Of a stretch of 64,000 nt of DNA, positions 8,480 through 20,293 are shown one piece after another. The position numbers and the translations under genes are program-made. The notes under the pieces were generated by a model. It had not been told where the DNA came from. It ran no database searches and saw only the letters and a program-made list of their open reading frames with translations. The stretch is from Anaerolineaceae bacterium (GTDB taxonomy: Bacteria; Chloroflexota; Anaerolineae; Anaerolineales; Anaerolineaceae). Where the stretch lies: positions 310,001 to 374,000 of the forward strand of contig JAENYZ010000004.1 of NCBI GenBank assembly GCA_016841525.1, given 5' to 3'. Each line of letters starts with the position of its first letter. The first letter of the stretch is position 1.

Positions 8480-10117
8480 ATGAATACAAAATACATTTTT
8501 ATTACAGGTGGCGTCCTCAGTTCTGTTGGCAAAGGCGTCACAGCTGCTGCAACAGGCCGGCTCTTAAAAGCGCGGGGGTTCAATGTTGCCGTTCAAAAAT
8601 TGGACCCCTATATCAATGTTGATCCCGGAACAATGAGCCCTTATCAACACGGTGAGGTCTTTGTCCTTGACGACGGCGCTGAAACGGACCTTGACCTTGG
8701 ACACTACGAACGTTTTATCGATATCCGGCTTAATAAAGTATGCAACGTCACTACTGGACAGGTTTATGCAGAAGTAATCAGCTGTGAGCGGCGTGGGGAT
8801 TATTTGGGCGGCACGATCCAGGTTATCCCCCATATCACCAACGAGATCAAGCGCAGGGTGCGCATGGTCAGCAAAGCGACCGGCGCTGAAATTGTGCTGG
8901 TTGAAGTCGGCGGTACCGTCGGTGATATCGAAAGTCAACCCTTCCTTGAAGCCATCCGGCAAATGCGGTTAGACCTCGGCAGGGAAAACACAGCTTATAT
9001 CCACCTCACCTGGCTGCCCCATATCGGTGCTACCGGTGAACTAAAAACTAAACCGACGCAGCATTCCGTTCGAGAATTACGCTCAACGGGCATCATTCCT
9101 GATATTATCGTTACACGTTCTGACTACCCAATTACAGAAGGAATGCAAGAAAAAATTGCATTGTTTTGTGATGTTGAAGAAAAAGCCGTCATCCCAATGG
9201 TGACCACACCCATTCTTTATGAAATTCCACTTCTATTGGAAGAAACACCCATCGCTGAATTGATCCTGAAAAGTCTTAATTTAGAAGCCAGGAAAACCCC
9301 CAATTGGGATGAGTGGCGCTCCCTCATAGCAGAAGTGCGCCGTCCAAAACCCAGGATCAAAGTCGCCATCGTTGGTAAATATGTTGAACTTCACGATGCC
9401 TACATGAGTGTCAGGGAAGCCCTGAAACACGCCGCCCTTGCAAATGGTGTGGAAATCGATATCTCCTGGATCCACTCTACAGATCTCGAAAAAGACCAGG
9501 GGTGGGAAATCCTAAAGCAAGCGGACGGGGTCGTCGTTCCGGGCGGATTCGGCAGTCGCGGTATCGAAGGCAAAATTAAAGCAGCAAAATACGCCCGTGA
9601 AAACAAGATCCCTTATCTGGGCTTATGCCTGGGCATGCAGGTGATGGTGATCGAGTTTGCCAGGAATGTCCTGAAGAAGGGTTTAGCAAATTCATCCGAA
9701 TTTGACCGCTCAACACCGGATCCCTTTATTGACCTGATGCCTGAACAACATGACGTCACAGAAAAAGGCGGCACGATGCGGCTTGGTTTGTATCCTTGCA
9801 AGCTGATTCCGGGGACGAAAGCCAGTAACGCCTATCAAACCGACCTGGTAGAAGAGCGCCATCGCCATCGGTTTGAGCTGAACAATGACTTTCGACCTGA
9901 TCTTGAAGCTGCCGGGATGATTTGCTCTGGAGTCTCGCCAGATAATCGCCTGGTGGAAATCACAGAAATCCAGGACCACCCCTTTATGTTAGGGACACAA
10001 TTTCATCCTGAATTCCTATCTCGTCCAAATCGTGCCCACCCAATATTTTCTGCATTTATCAAATCAATCTGTAATAAATTGAATATTCATCAAAACCAAT
10101 CAAATAATGTAAAATGA
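8480..10117 (+). CDS. pyrG: CTP synthase
   Basis: KYIFITGGVLSSVGKGVTAAATGRLLKARG, QKLDPYINVDPGTMSPYQHGEVFVLDDGAETDLDLGHYERF, C-terminal GATase PYLGLCLGMQ. Confidence 0.98.
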   Translation: MNTKYIFITGGVLSSVGKGVTAAATGRLLKARGFNVAVQKLDPYINVDPGTMSPYQHGEVFVLDDGAETDLDLGHYERFIDIRLNKVCNVTTGQVYAEVISCERRGDYLGGTIQVIPHITNEIKRRVRMVSKATGAEIVLVEVGGTVGDIESQPFLEAIRQMRLDLGRENTAYIHLTWLPHIGATGELKTKPTQHSVRELRSTGIIPDIIVTRSDYPITEGMQEKIALFCDVEEKAVIPMVTTPILYEIPLLLEETPIAELILKSLNLEARKTPNWDEWRSLIAEVRRPKPRIKVAIVGKYVELHDAYMSVREALKHAALANGVEIDISWIHSTDLEKDQGWEILKQADGVVVPGGFGSRGIEGKIKAAKYARENKIPYLGLCLGMQVMVIEFARNVLKKGLANSSEFDRSTPDPFIDLMPEQHDVTEKGGTMRLGLYPCKLIPGTKASNAYQTDLVEERHRHRFELNNDFRPDLEAAGMICSGVSPDNRLVEITEIQDHPFMLGTQFHPEFLSRPNRAHPIFSAFIKSICNKLNIHQNQSNNVK

Positions 10118-10130
10118 ACGAGGATAAATC

Positions 10131-10667
10131 ATGAAAAAGCAAACACGACTTTGGATAACTCTAATATTTTTCATTCTCGTATTGACGGCTTGCCAATCCG
10201 AAGAGGAACAACCAGCAGGCGGGACCATCTACCTGCCGCAGTCTTCATCAGGAGATATTACTGAACCCGAAAAAAGCGAAGCGATTGACCAGGAAGATGA
10301 TGCCTACCCGATCCAAACTGAGGTGTTTACAGAATATGAGGTCGCTTACCCCGTATCAACAGAAGACCTCAAATTATTGGATAGAAGCTGGTATCTCTAT
10401 GCCTACCGGGAAGATGGTGCGGATATGGAACTCGCAAACAAATCATTAACCTTCTCCGGCAATCGGTATGCGCTGACCACCGATGAAGGCACAATTACGG
10501 GTTCATGGACTGCTCGCATCGAATCGCCAGATCCAATCCTCGTCCTTGACTCTGGAAACTCGGAAACCTTATTCTATCAAATCATCTTACTGAATGAGAC
10601 CTCCCTCAATTTGCGAACTGTTCAGGATCAAATCCAAATCGAAGAATACTACATGCCTGTGGATTAG
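10131..10667 (+). CDS. Putative lipoprotein, META/lipocalin-like
   Basis: Signal with lipobox LTAC (LIFFILVLTACQSEEEQ); LLDRSWYLYAYREDGADMELANKSLTFSGNRYALTTDEGTITGSW. Confidence 0.65.
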   Translation: MKKQTRLWITLIFFILVLTACQSEEEQPAGGTIYLPQSSSGDITEPEKSEAIDQEDDAYPIQTEVFTEYEVAYPVSTEDLKLLDRSWYLYAYREDGADMELANKSLTFSGNRYALTTDEGTITGSWTARIESPDPILVLDSGNSETLFYQIILLNETSLNLRTVQDQIQIEEYYMPVD

Positions 10668-10673
10668 CAATAA

Positions 10674-12008
<1,335 letters not shown>

Positions 12009-12039
12009 ACAAATCTTTTCATACAAAATCCAGTAAATC

Positions 12040-12067
12040 ATTGGGACATTGCTAGCAATGTCCCAAT
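12040..12067. terminator. 28-bp perfect palindrome / hairpin downstream of eno
   Basis: ATTGGGACATTGCTAGCAATGTCCCAAT is self-complementary over all 28 bp; followed by TTCGTT rather than a long T-run. Confidence 0.6.
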
Positions 12068-12102
12068 TTCGTTAAACAACATTTTTCCATTAGAATTATT
12101 TC

Positions 12103-12786
12103 ATGACTGATTCTTTCAAAACCCACAATAACAAACTAATAACCTGCCGTAAATGTCCCCGCCTGGTTAAATGGCGCGAAGAAGTTGCCCTAACAAAACG
12201 GAAAGCTTACCAGGATCAAACCTATTGGGGAAAGCCAGTACCTGGATTTGGAGATCCTGATGCGAGAATTATGATCGTCGGGTTGGCACCTGGCGCGCAC
12301 GGCTCCAACCGAACCGGACGTATGTTCACCGGTGATGCCAGCGGGGATTTTCTCTATCCTGCATTGCACCGGGCTGGTTTTGCCAACCAGGATGCTGCAG
12401 ATCACATCGGGGATGGGCTTGCGCTCAAGGATATATTTATCACCGCGATTTGCCGATGTGTGCCGCCCAATAACCGACCTTACGCTGCTGAAATAAAAAA
12501 TTGCCTGCCCTGGCTGGAAAAAGAGGTTGAGCTTCTGAAAAATTTACAGGGCTATGTCGCCCTGGGAAAAATCGCTTTCGACGGCATTCTCAGGATGTAC
12601 AAAATGCAAAAAATTGACCTGCCAAAGATGGATTTTGGCCATAACACGTTCTACGATTTGGGGCAGGGTTTACCCTGGCTGCTGTCCTCTTATCACCCAA
12701 GCCAACAAAACACCCTCACAGGACGCCTAACCAAGGATATGTTTGATGAGATTTGGGCAAGGGCGAAGGAGGGAATTAGTTATTAG
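12103..12786 (+). CDS. Uracil-DNA glycosylase, family 5 (UDGb)-like
   Basis: CRKCPRLVKWREEV, PVPGFGDPDARIMIVGLAPGAHGSNRTGRMFTGDASGDFLYPALHRAGF, SSYHPSQQNTLTGRLT; Cys pattern fits a 4Fe-4S UDG. Confidence 0.88.
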   Translation: MTDSFKTHNNKLITCRKCPRLVKWREEVALTKRKAYQDQTYWGKPVPGFGDPDARIMIVGLAPGAHGSNRTGRMFTGDASGDFLYPALHRAGFANQDAADHIGDGLALKDIFITAICRCVPPNNRPYAAEIKNCLPWLEKEVELLKNLQGYVALGKIAFDGILRMYKMQKIDLPKMDFGHNTFYDLGQGLPWLLSSYHPSQQNTLTGRLTKDMFDEIWARAKEGISY

Positions 12787-12809
12787 GAAATCAGGTATTA
12801 GGAAATTAG
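12774..12809 (+). repeat. Heptamer-phased array A1 (TATTAGG orientation)
   Basis: aattagt tattagg aaatcag gtattag gaaatta g; overlaps the 3' end of the UDG gene. Confidence 0.7.
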
Positions 12810-12874
12810 CATAATGTAAAATTGGCTCTGAATAGTATATATACGACACAGGTATAGATGAATGCATATTCAAC

Positions 12875-12929
12875 GCCTAATAACCAGTACCTAGTACCCA
12901 GTACCCAATGCCCAGTACCAGTACCTGAC
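12875..12929 (+). repeat. Heptamer-phased array A2 (CCTAATA/CCAGTAC orientation, inverted relative to A1)
   Basis: gcctaataaccagtacctagtacccagtacccaatgcccagtaccagtacctgac; 7-nt periodicity, ends 17 bp before the ABC-F ATG. Confidence 0.75.
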
Positions 12930-12946
12930 AATTATCCACTACGCCC

Positions 12947-14596
12947 ATGATCAAACTACGTTTAGATAAAGTCACTTTTTCTTATCCCTCAAAATCCGTC
13001 CTTCGGGAGGCATCCTGTGCCATCAACGACGGCTGTTATGGTGTAATTGGACCCAACGGCAGTGGAAAAACCACTCTATTGAAACTGCTTCTTGGAAAAG
13101 AAAAACCTGATTCCGGTTTTATCCATCGAGAAAAAGGCTTGAATATCGCTTACATGCCGCAGGAAATTGACCTGGACCCGAACGAATTGGCATTTGACAG
13201 CGTCAAACAAGGCGCAAGAGAGGTCCTGGCGCTGGAAAGAAAATTGTCCCATATTGAGACATTATTTGCAAAACCTGAATACTACGCCAATGATAAACGG
13301 CTTGCACAATTAATTGATCAACAAGCTCATGCGCTTGATACATACAATCAATTAGGTGGACCCGGATTGGATGGCAGGATCAGAGCTTTGCTGACTTCAA
13401 TTGGTTTCCAACCATATGAGATAAATTTGCCAGTAAGTAAGCTGAGCGGCGGGCAGAAGAAACTTGTGGGGTTAGCCCGCATCATTATCAGTCGACCGGA
13501 TGTTCTCTTATTGGACGAACCGGATAATCACCTTGATCTTGACAGCAAGACATTATTGCAAAAGCTAATTGAAGATTTTCCAGGCAGTGTGCTGATTGTC
13601 TCCCATGATCGTTACTTTTTAGATATGGTCGTGGATGAAATTGTTGAGGTGGATAATGGGCAGATTACACAATTTAAGGGATCATATTCAGAGTATATCT
13701 TCGAAAAAAAGCGCCAATTGGAAAAACAGGCACAGACCTTCCAAACTCAGCAAAAGGAGATCACCCGCCTGGAACAGGCAGCTAAACGTTTATTGATGTG
13801 GGGAAAAGTTTATGACAATGCCAAGTTTTACAAGCGGGGGAAGAATATTCTGAACCGCATTGAACGGATGGATAAAATTGACAAACCCGAATTGGAAAAG
13901 GACAGGATAGAGATCCAATTAGGTGGATGGCGTGGGAGTCAAAAAGTATTGGAAATAAACAGCCTTAACAAAAGTTTCTCAGATAGCCAGGGCACTCACC
14001 ATGTTTTGAGAAATATTGATTTACTGCTGCGTTATGGGGACAGAATTGGCATGATTGGGGCAAATGGTGTGGGTAAATCCTTACTGATCCGGTTGATTTT
14101 AGGCGATATTAAGGCAGAAAATGGTACGGTTTACATCGGTCCAAGTGTAAAAACTGGTTATTACGCCCAGGAATTTGAGACCCTGGATCCAAAATTGACC
14201 TTGTTAGAGACTATCTGCAAGGGAGGTAATTTTTCGGAGAACAGAGGGGTCGCGTTCTTGAAGAAATTTCTCTTCACATATGAGCAACGCGATATGTGTG
14301 TGGATGATCTCTCAGGTGGTGAACGTGCCAGGCTGCAAATAGCATTGATCACCCTTTCTGGAGCAAACTTCCTTCTGCTCGATGAACCCACCAATCACCT
14401 GGACATTCCCTCATGTGAAGTGCTGGAAGACGCTTTATTGGATTTTGATGGTACGATTTTTGCAGTATCCCATGATCGCTACTTCTTAGATAGAATCGCA
14501 AACCAGATCGTTGAACTTCATGGCAATGGCACGCAAGACTATTCAGGAAATTATTCAGATTATGAACAACAGAAGAGAATCTCTGAGAAGAGATAA
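12947..14596 (+). CDS. ABC-F family ATPase (duplicated ATP-binding domains)
   Basis: Walker A GPNGSGKTTLLKLLLG and GANGVGKSLLIRLILG; signatures LSGGQKKLVGLARI and LSGGERARLQIALI; no TM segments. Confidence 0.92.
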   Translation: MIKLRLDKVTFSYPSKSVLREASCAINDGCYGVIGPNGSGKTTLLKLLLGKEKPDSGFIHREKGLNIAYMPQEIDLDPNELAFDSVKQGAREVLALERKLSHIETLFAKPEYYANDKRLAQLIDQQAHALDTYNQLGGPGLDGRIRALLTSIGFQPYEINLPVSKLSGGQKKLVGLARIIISRPDVLLLDEPDNHLDLDSKTLLQKLIEDFPGSVLIVSHDRYFLDMVVDEIVEVDNGQITQFKGSYSEYIFEKKRQLEKQAQTFQTQQKEITRLEQAAKRLLMWGKVYDNAKFYKRGKNILNRIERMDKIDKPELEKDRIEIQLGGWRGSQKVLEINSLNKSFSDSQGTHHVLRNIDLLLRYGDRIGMIGANGVGKSLLIRLILGDIKAENGTVYIGPSVKTGYYAQEFETLDPKLTLLETICKGGNFSENRGVAFLKKFLFTYEQRDMCVDDLSGGERARLQIALITLSGANFLLLDEPTNHLDIPSCEVLEDALLDFDGTIFAVSHDRYFLDRIANQIVELHGNGTQDYSGNYSDYEQQKRISEKR

Positions 14597-14676
14597 TACA
14601 TGAACTACTAAGATCAAGTTGAGATAAATTATCTTAAATTTCGAGCTCAATAAATCTCAAAGCTAATTCCAGACCC

Positions 14677-14711
14677 CCCAATTCCTAATTCCCAATATCC
14701 AATCCCTATCC
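14677..14711 (+). repeat. Heptamer-phased array D (CCTAATT/CCCAATA)
   Basis: cccaatt cctaatt cccaata tccaatc cctatcc. Confidence 0.65.
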
Positions 14712-14734
14712 GCCAGTTACCATTATTAAATGTT

Positions 14735-14763
14735 GAGCGCCAGGGACGCCGACCCTGGCGCTC
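14735..14763. terminator. Strong hairpin between convergent genes
   Basis: GAGCGCCAGGG acgccga CCCTGGCGCTC, perfect 11-bp stem; no obvious T-run. Confidence 0.5.
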
Positions 14764-14938
14764 ATCAGAAGGAGAAGAAAAGTGTCTTAGCTAATATATT
14801 CTATCAAATCTATACCGAGATAACTTGACGATTACCCTACGATAACCCTACGCCAGCCCATTAATATGACTTTTTTCGCGTAGCACTATTATTAAAATCA
14901 CCTAAATTTCAGATAATCAAGTAGCTGAGTTCACGATT

Positions 14939-16171
14939 TTACTCATAGCGCAAGGCTTCAACGGGCGCCAGTGAGGCTGCCCTATTTGCCGGATAGTAGC
15001 CAAAGAATATTCCCACGGCTGCAGAGAATAAGGTCGCCAATAAAACTGAGTTTGCAGTGACAATGATTTCTAACGGCGTGCCGGACCGCGTGGCAATCTG
15101 ACTGACCACCAATGCGATAGCCCACCCAAGCGCAATGCCGAGCAAACCGCCGATCATGCTCAATAAAACCGATTCAGTCAGAAATTGCAGAAGGATGTCC
15201 TTTTTCCTTGCACCCAGGGCTTTTCGCAAGCCAATCTCACGGGTGCGTTCTGTTACGGACACCAGCATAATATTCATGATGCCAATACCGCCCACAAGCA
15301 AAGATATTGCGCCAATACCACCCAGGAAAATGGTTAAAACATTGGTGATGGAAGCGGCGACAGCAAGAAAGTCCTGTTGATTGAGGATCCTGAAATCATT
15401 CGGACTGCGCGGGGGTATGCGATGCGTTGAACGCAGAACCTCGGTTATTTGTTGAATCGCCTGGTCTGCATCTTCAGCCTGGGCAACCGATACAAGGATA
15501 AATTGAACGGCATTCGGTGAATCGCCGTGCGGCAGACGGGTTTGGGCTGTGGATAGGGGAATATACACATTGTTATCCGGGTTGTTAAATGCACTGCCGC
15601 CCTTGGCTTCCGTCACACCAATCACTCTGAAGGGATACCCGCCAATCCTGACAGCACTGCCAATGATTCCCGAGCTTCTTCCAAGTAAATTTTGCGCTAT
15701 TTCGGGGCCTAACACAACCACAGCACTGCGTCCTTCAACCTGGGCTTCAGAGATAAAATCGCCTTCAGCCATTGTGATGTTCTGGACAAATTGATAATCT
15801 GGCGTAACGCCTGAAATAGATGTTTCCCGCCCCTCTGCGCCAAATGAAATCTCACTGCCCCCGCTGATAACGGGTGCAACATAAGCAACTTCCGGTGCTC
15901 GACGGGAGTTTGCCAGAGCTTCTGCATCCTGCAATGTCAGGTCCTTAGGATTGGTGACGTCGTCTGAATCATTGCCGCTCAAAATATAAATTACATTTGT
16001 ACCGATGCTCTCAATTTCCCCGGTGATTGAGTCCCCTGCGCTTTCACCAATAGAAAGCAGGGCGATCACGGAAGCCACGCCAATGACGATACCCAAAATC
16101 GTCAGCAGCGAGCGCAATTTATTCGCATTTAAACTCTGCAGTGCCTCTTTGAGGTTCAACAGGATGTTCAC
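14939..16171 (-). CDS. ABC transporter permease, MacB/FtsX type
   Basis: N-terminal [28 protein letters not shown]-terminal FtsX TM region with [28 protein letters not shown]. Confidence 0.93.
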   Translation of the reverse strand: MNILLNLKEALQSLNANKLRSLLTILGIVIGVASVIALLSIGESAGDSITGEIESIGTNVIYILSGNDSDDVTNPKDLTLQDAEALANSRRAPEVAYVAPVISGGSEISFGAEGRETSISGVTPDYQFVQNITMAEGDFISEAQVEGRSAVVVLGPEIAQNLLGRSSGIIGSAVRIGGYPFRVIGVTEAKGGSAFNNPDNNVYIPLSTAQTRLPHGDSPNAVQFILVSVAQAEDADQAIQQITEVLRSTHRIPPRSPNDFRILNQQDFLAVAASITNVLTIFLGGIGAISLLVGGIGIMNIMLVSVTERTREIGLRKALGARKKDILLQFLTESVLLSMIGGLLGIALGWAIALVVSQIATRSGTPLEIIVTANSVLLATLFSAAVGIFFGYYPANRAASLAPVEALRYE

Positions 16172-16869
16172 GAACGCACCTCCTGACCTTCGATCGCACC
16201 ATCTCGCAAGTGAATAATTCGTTCTGCGATAGCTGCAACCTCCGGATCATGGGTCACGATCAACAAGGTTGTCCCCTGGGTTTTGTTCAAATCCAGCAGT
16301 AATTTCATAATTTCATCCCCGGATTTCGTATCCAGGTTGCCCGTCGGCTCATCAGCAAGGATGATGGCTGGCTCATTGACCAGCGCCCGGGCAATGGCGA
16401 CGCGCTGCTGCTGACCACCTGAAAGTTCGTTCGGTTGGTGATAGATCCGATCACCAAGTCCTACGGCTTCAAGGGCTTTCTGAGCCCGAGCTTTGCGATC
16501 ACCATTGATACCAGCATATCTCAGCGGCAATTCCACGTTAGCAAGCGCCGTTGCGCGCGCCAGCAGGTTGAATTTTTGAAACACAAAGCCTATTTTCCTG
16601 TTTCGCACCAATGCCAACTGATCATCATCCAAAGAGGATACCAGCTCGCCTTCCAGGTAGTAATCACCAGAAGAAGGGATATCCAAACAGCCGATCATAT
16701 TCATCAACGTGGACTTTCCTGATCCCGAAGGGCCCATGATCGCCAGAACTTCACCGCGATCCACCGAAAAGCTAACACCCCTCAAGGCATGAACCTGGAT
16801 CTCCCCCATTTGATAAACCTTAGCCAGGTTTTCTATTCGTATAACCTTTTCATCCGCTGACATGCTCAT
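16168..16869 (-). CDS. ABC transporter ATP-binding protein, MacB/LolD type
   Basis: Walker [48 protein letters not shown]; overlaps the permease by 4 bp. Confidence 0.95.
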   Translation of the reverse strand: MSMSADEKVIRIENLAKVYQMGEIQVHALRGVSFSVDRGEVLAIMGPSGSGKSTLMNMIGCLDIPSSGDYYLEGELVSSLDDDQLALVRNRKIGFVFQKFNLLARATALANVELPLRYAGINGDRKARAQKALEAVGLGDRIYHQPNELSGGQQQRVAIARALVNEPAIILADEPTGNLDTKSGDEIMKLLLDLNKTQGTTLLIVTHDPEVAAIAERIIHLRDGAIEGQEVRS

Positions 16870-16871
16870 CC

Positions 16872-18269
16872 TTAATTCCCAAATCCGCCAAATCCGCCTT
16901 GCGGGGGTCCGCCAAAGGGCATCTCCCCGGTGATCTCTTCAGGGGGATTCAACACGATCAATTCACCTTCATCAATATCGGCTTCAATGACTTCGCTGTA
17001 AAAATCTGAATAACTGCCCAATAAAACCCTTACAGCCTCATAAGACCCATTTCGTCGTACGTACACGTGTTCCTGCCCATCAATGCTCACAATGGCATCG
17101 TTTGGTACAACAAAAACATCCTCTTTTTCATCTACAACAATATTTACAGCAGCGGTCATACCAGGCTTAATGCGATCATCAGCATCCAGCATTTCTATCC
17201 TGACATCATACTCAACCACACCCTGCACAGCATTACCCACCGGTGAAATTTCAACCACTTTGCCTTCAAAGGAGTCCTCAAAATACGCATCAAAGACTAA
17301 CTGAGAAAGCTGACCAAGCTGTACAAAGGGGATATCCACTTCCGAAATCTGGACAACAATAAATAATTGTGAAAGGTTATCAATTTGAACAGCCTGCATC
17401 CCTGGTTGAACAACATCACCGTGTTTGGCTTTGAGAACCGTCACAATGCCGTCAAAGGATGCGTCAATCAGGGGGCTATCCAAACGTGACTGCGCCATGG
17501 ACAGCTGCGTTTCCAATATTGTCACCTGGTCAGGATCGGGTCCATCCTCGAGCAAATCAACACGTTCCTGCAGTTTGGCAGCCCGTGCTTCAGCCAGCTC
17601 GACCTCTAATTCTGCTTCTGCAATCTCGCGTTCTGTAAAATCTGCTAAACAATAATCCAGGTTTGCCTGGGCTGTGTTGACGGCGCGTAAAGTGTCTGAG
17701 TTCTGTCTGAATTTATAAATCTGCTCTGCATCATCCAGTTCATCCTCTAATTCCTCAATGCGTTCATCCGTACAACGCTGATAATTCATGATCTTCCGTT
17801 CACTTTCCAGATCTTCCAGAGCTTCTTGCGCATTCGATAGATCCAATCGTGTCTGTGCGAGATCGGACTGCCAGTTGTCATAAAGATCATCCAATGCATT
17901 CTGGGTATTGATCAAATCAATTTCAGCCTGCAAGATATCCACAGATAATGAATCTGGCGAAAGAGACATCAGCAATTGACCTTCCTCGACGCTTTCACCA
18001 ACTGAGACCAATACATCCCCTACAATCCCACTTGCAGACCAGGATAAAACAGCCGTTTGAACCGGTTCTACTGTGCCTGTCCCATAGATGTTGGCATTCA
18101 ATGTCTGCCGCTGATAGGGCTCCGTTTCAATATTGGCTAGGATCTGGTCCATATTTTGCCGATTTTGCCAGACCCGCCAACCGATAAATGCGCCTGCAAT
18201 CAGTAAAATAGCAATGACAACCCACCATACTTTAAAATTCTTTTTCTTTTTATTTTGTGTTTCTGCCAC
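16872..18269 (-). CDS. Efflux periplasmic-adaptor-like (HlyD/MacA) subunit
   Basis: TM anchor [57 protein letters not shown]; coiled coil; [27 protein letters not shown]. Confidence 0.9.
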   Translation of the reverse strand: MAETQNKKKKNFKVWWVVIAILLIAGAFIGWRVWQNRQNMDQILANIETEPYQRQTLNANIYGTGTVEPVQTAVLSWSASGIVGDVLVSVGESVEEGQLLMSLSPDSLSVDILQAEIDLINTQNALDDLYDNWQSDLAQTRLDLSNAQEALEDLESERKIMNYQRCTDERIEELEDELDDAEQIYKFRQNSDTLRAVNTAQANLDYCLADFTEREIAEAELEVELAEARAAKLQERVDLLEDGPDPDQVTILETQLSMAQSRLDSPLIDASFDGIVTVLKAKHGDVVQPGMQAVQIDNLSQLFIVVQISEVDIPFVQLGQLSQLVFDAYFEDSFEGKVVEISPVGNAVQGVVEYDVRIEMLDADDRIKPGMTAAVNIVVDEKEDVFVVPNDAIVSIDGQEHVYVRRNGSYEAVRVLLGSYSDFYSEVIEADIDEGELIVLNPPEEITGEMPFGGPPQGGFGGFGN

Positions 18270-18639
18270 GTATTTCCTCCACGTATTAAACGATCATTCC
18301 AAATGATCTTATCACTTAGAAATGGCTTTTACTAACTTTTGTGCAAGGTCTGAACCCCATGTTTCCATTTTTAGGCTAAATCAATCAGATAATTGGTCTT
18401 GCACACAATCAAATAATTATACTGAGCGGGTGTTAGATTTGTAATAACAAAATTAATTTAAAGGCTCAAATTTCAGCTGTGATTAATCATAAATTTATAG
18501 GGGTTTTACTCGGATATAATATAGAAACAATTCATTGATGAACAGAAATCTGTATAATATGGACAATTTTGGTAGATTTTTTACAGAACTTTATTTATAA
18601 TAGGGAAAAAACCCATCCTGAATATTCATCGGAGGAAGT

Positions 18640-19665
18640 ATGGCTCGTAAAACGCTTGGTTACGTTCCACTAATTTGGGAATGCGCCTATTGCCAGACGC
18701 AGAATCCCGGCCCCATCAAAACATGCACAAGCTGCGGTGCGCCGCAGCCAGATGATGTTGCCTTTTTACAGGTGGATGAAAATAAATTTAACTTTATCAA
18801 AGATGAAGCCCTGATCAGGATGGCTCAAGCAGGGCCGGATATTCACTGCCCCTACTGCGGTACACGAAACCCGGCAGGTGCGGAAGTTTGCAGCAACTGC
18901 GGTGGGGAAATTAATATCCCGGGCAAAGTCGTTCGAGAAACCGGCAAAGAGGTCAGGACGGTCGCGGAACACACGGAAGAACTTCAATCTGCCCCGGTTG
19001 CAAGGCCTGCAATACCAACAGCAAGTACCAGGAAAAAACCAAACCGGTTAATCACCATCCTTTTAGCCCTGGGTGGGCTTGCAATCGTAGCGGGATGCAT
19101 CATTTTCTTAGTCATGATGCTCAAAACCGATTCCATCCAGGCGACTGTCACTGATGTTCGCTGGGAGCGCAGTATTGCAATTGAAGCTTTTACGGAAGTT
19201 TCCCGAAGCGATTGGTGGGATCAGATCCCGGATATTGCTGAGATCCAATCCTGCAGCCAGAGATACCGCTATACATCGGAAATTCCTGAAGCCAACGCTA
19301 CTGAGGTTTGCAGCGAAGCCGTTGTCGAAGACACCGGCACCGGTATCGGGGAGGTTGTCCAGGAATGCGTCTATGAAGTGTATGATGATTATTGTGACTA
19401 CACGGTCATGGACTGGGTTGTTTTAAACACTGTTGTAGAGACTGGTGAAAACTTAAATCCGTCCTGGCCTGAGCCCAATTTGAGTGCAGACCAGCAGTTG
19501 GGTGCTGCGACGGAGACATACACCATTCTCTTCTCCGGGGACGGGGAGCGATATACCTACACCACTACCGATGTCGACACTTTCTTGATGGCTCAACCTG
19601 GCAGCGAATGGGAGCTGACCGTCAATCAATTAGGTGCAGTACAGTCGATTGAACCATCCTATTAG
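18640..19665 (+). CDS. Double zinc-ribbon membrane protein
   Basis: WECAYCQTQNPGPIKTCTSCGAPQPDD and IHCPYCGTRNPAGAEVCSNCGGEI; one TM (LITILLALGGLAIVAGCIIFLVMML). Confidence 0.75.
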   Translation: MARKTLGYVPLIWECAYCQTQNPGPIKTCTSCGAPQPDDVAFLQVDENKFNFIKDEALIRMAQAGPDIHCPYCGTRNPAGAEVCSNCGGEINIPGKVVRETGKEVRTVAEHTEELQSAPVARPAIPTASTRKKPNRLITILLALGGLAIVAGCIIFLVMMLKTDSIQATVTDVRWERSIAIEAFTEVSRSDWWDQIPDIAEIQSCSQRYRYTSEIPEANATEVCSEAVVEDTGTGIGEVVQECVYEVYDDYCDYTVMDWVVLNTVVETGENLNPSWPEPNLSADQQLGAATETYTILFSGDGERYTYTTTDVDTFLMAQPGSEWELTVNQLGAVQSIEPSY

Positions 19666-19731
19666 CAGCCTATACGACTACAAATCAATAAGGATAAATG
19701 CCCGAAGACTCAAATAAATTTGGAGGGAAGA

Positions 19732-20280
19732 ATGGAATTGTTTGAATACGCAAAGGTCGGGGAACCTGCACCTTATTTTGAAATGTTGAGCACCAAAAAT
19801 TTAGAAACCCTGGAAGAAACCATTTCCCTTGAGGACTACCGGGGTCAGTGGCTGGTGCTTTTCTTCTATCCCCATGATTTCAGCATCGTCTGTCCCACAG
19901 AAATACTTGCACTCTCTAATCGCTATGAAGAATTCAAGGCGGTCAATGCGGAAATAATCGGCGTATCAACGGACTCAGTTTATTCACATCGAGCCTGGCT
20001 GCAAACCCCACAAGAAGAAAATGGTATCCAGGGTACAAAATACATCCTGGCGTCTGACCGGACTCACGAGGTCTCAGAATCCTATGGGGTGCTGGTAGAA
20101 GAAGAAGGTATTGCCTTGCGAGGATTGTTCATCATCGATCCCGAAGGGATTTTGCAATACGCCGTGGTACACAATATGGATATTGGCCGCAGTGTTGACG
20201 AAACCCTGCGCGTTTTAGAAGCTTTACAGGCTGGTGGTTTATGCGGCGCAAATTGGGAGCCTGGCGAGGATTTGCTTTAG
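19732..20280 (+). CDS. Peroxiredoxin (AhpC/Prx1-like)
   Basis: FFYPHDFSIVCPTEILALSNRYEEF (peroxidatic Cys) and GGLCGANWEPGEDLL (resolving Cys). ATG at 19732 after GGAGGGAAG preferred over the TTG at 19720 used in the track. Confidence 0.93.
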   Translation: MELFEYAKVGEPAPYFEMLSTKNLETLEETISLEDYRGQWLVLFFYPHDFSIVCPTEILALSNRYEEFKAVNAEIIGVSTDSVYSHRAWLQTPQEENGIQGTKYILASDRTHEVSESYGVLVEEEGIALRGLFIIDPEGILQYAVVHNMDIGRSVDETLRVLEALQAGGLCGANWEPGEDLL

Positions 20281-20293
20281 AAAGGAGCGTGCC

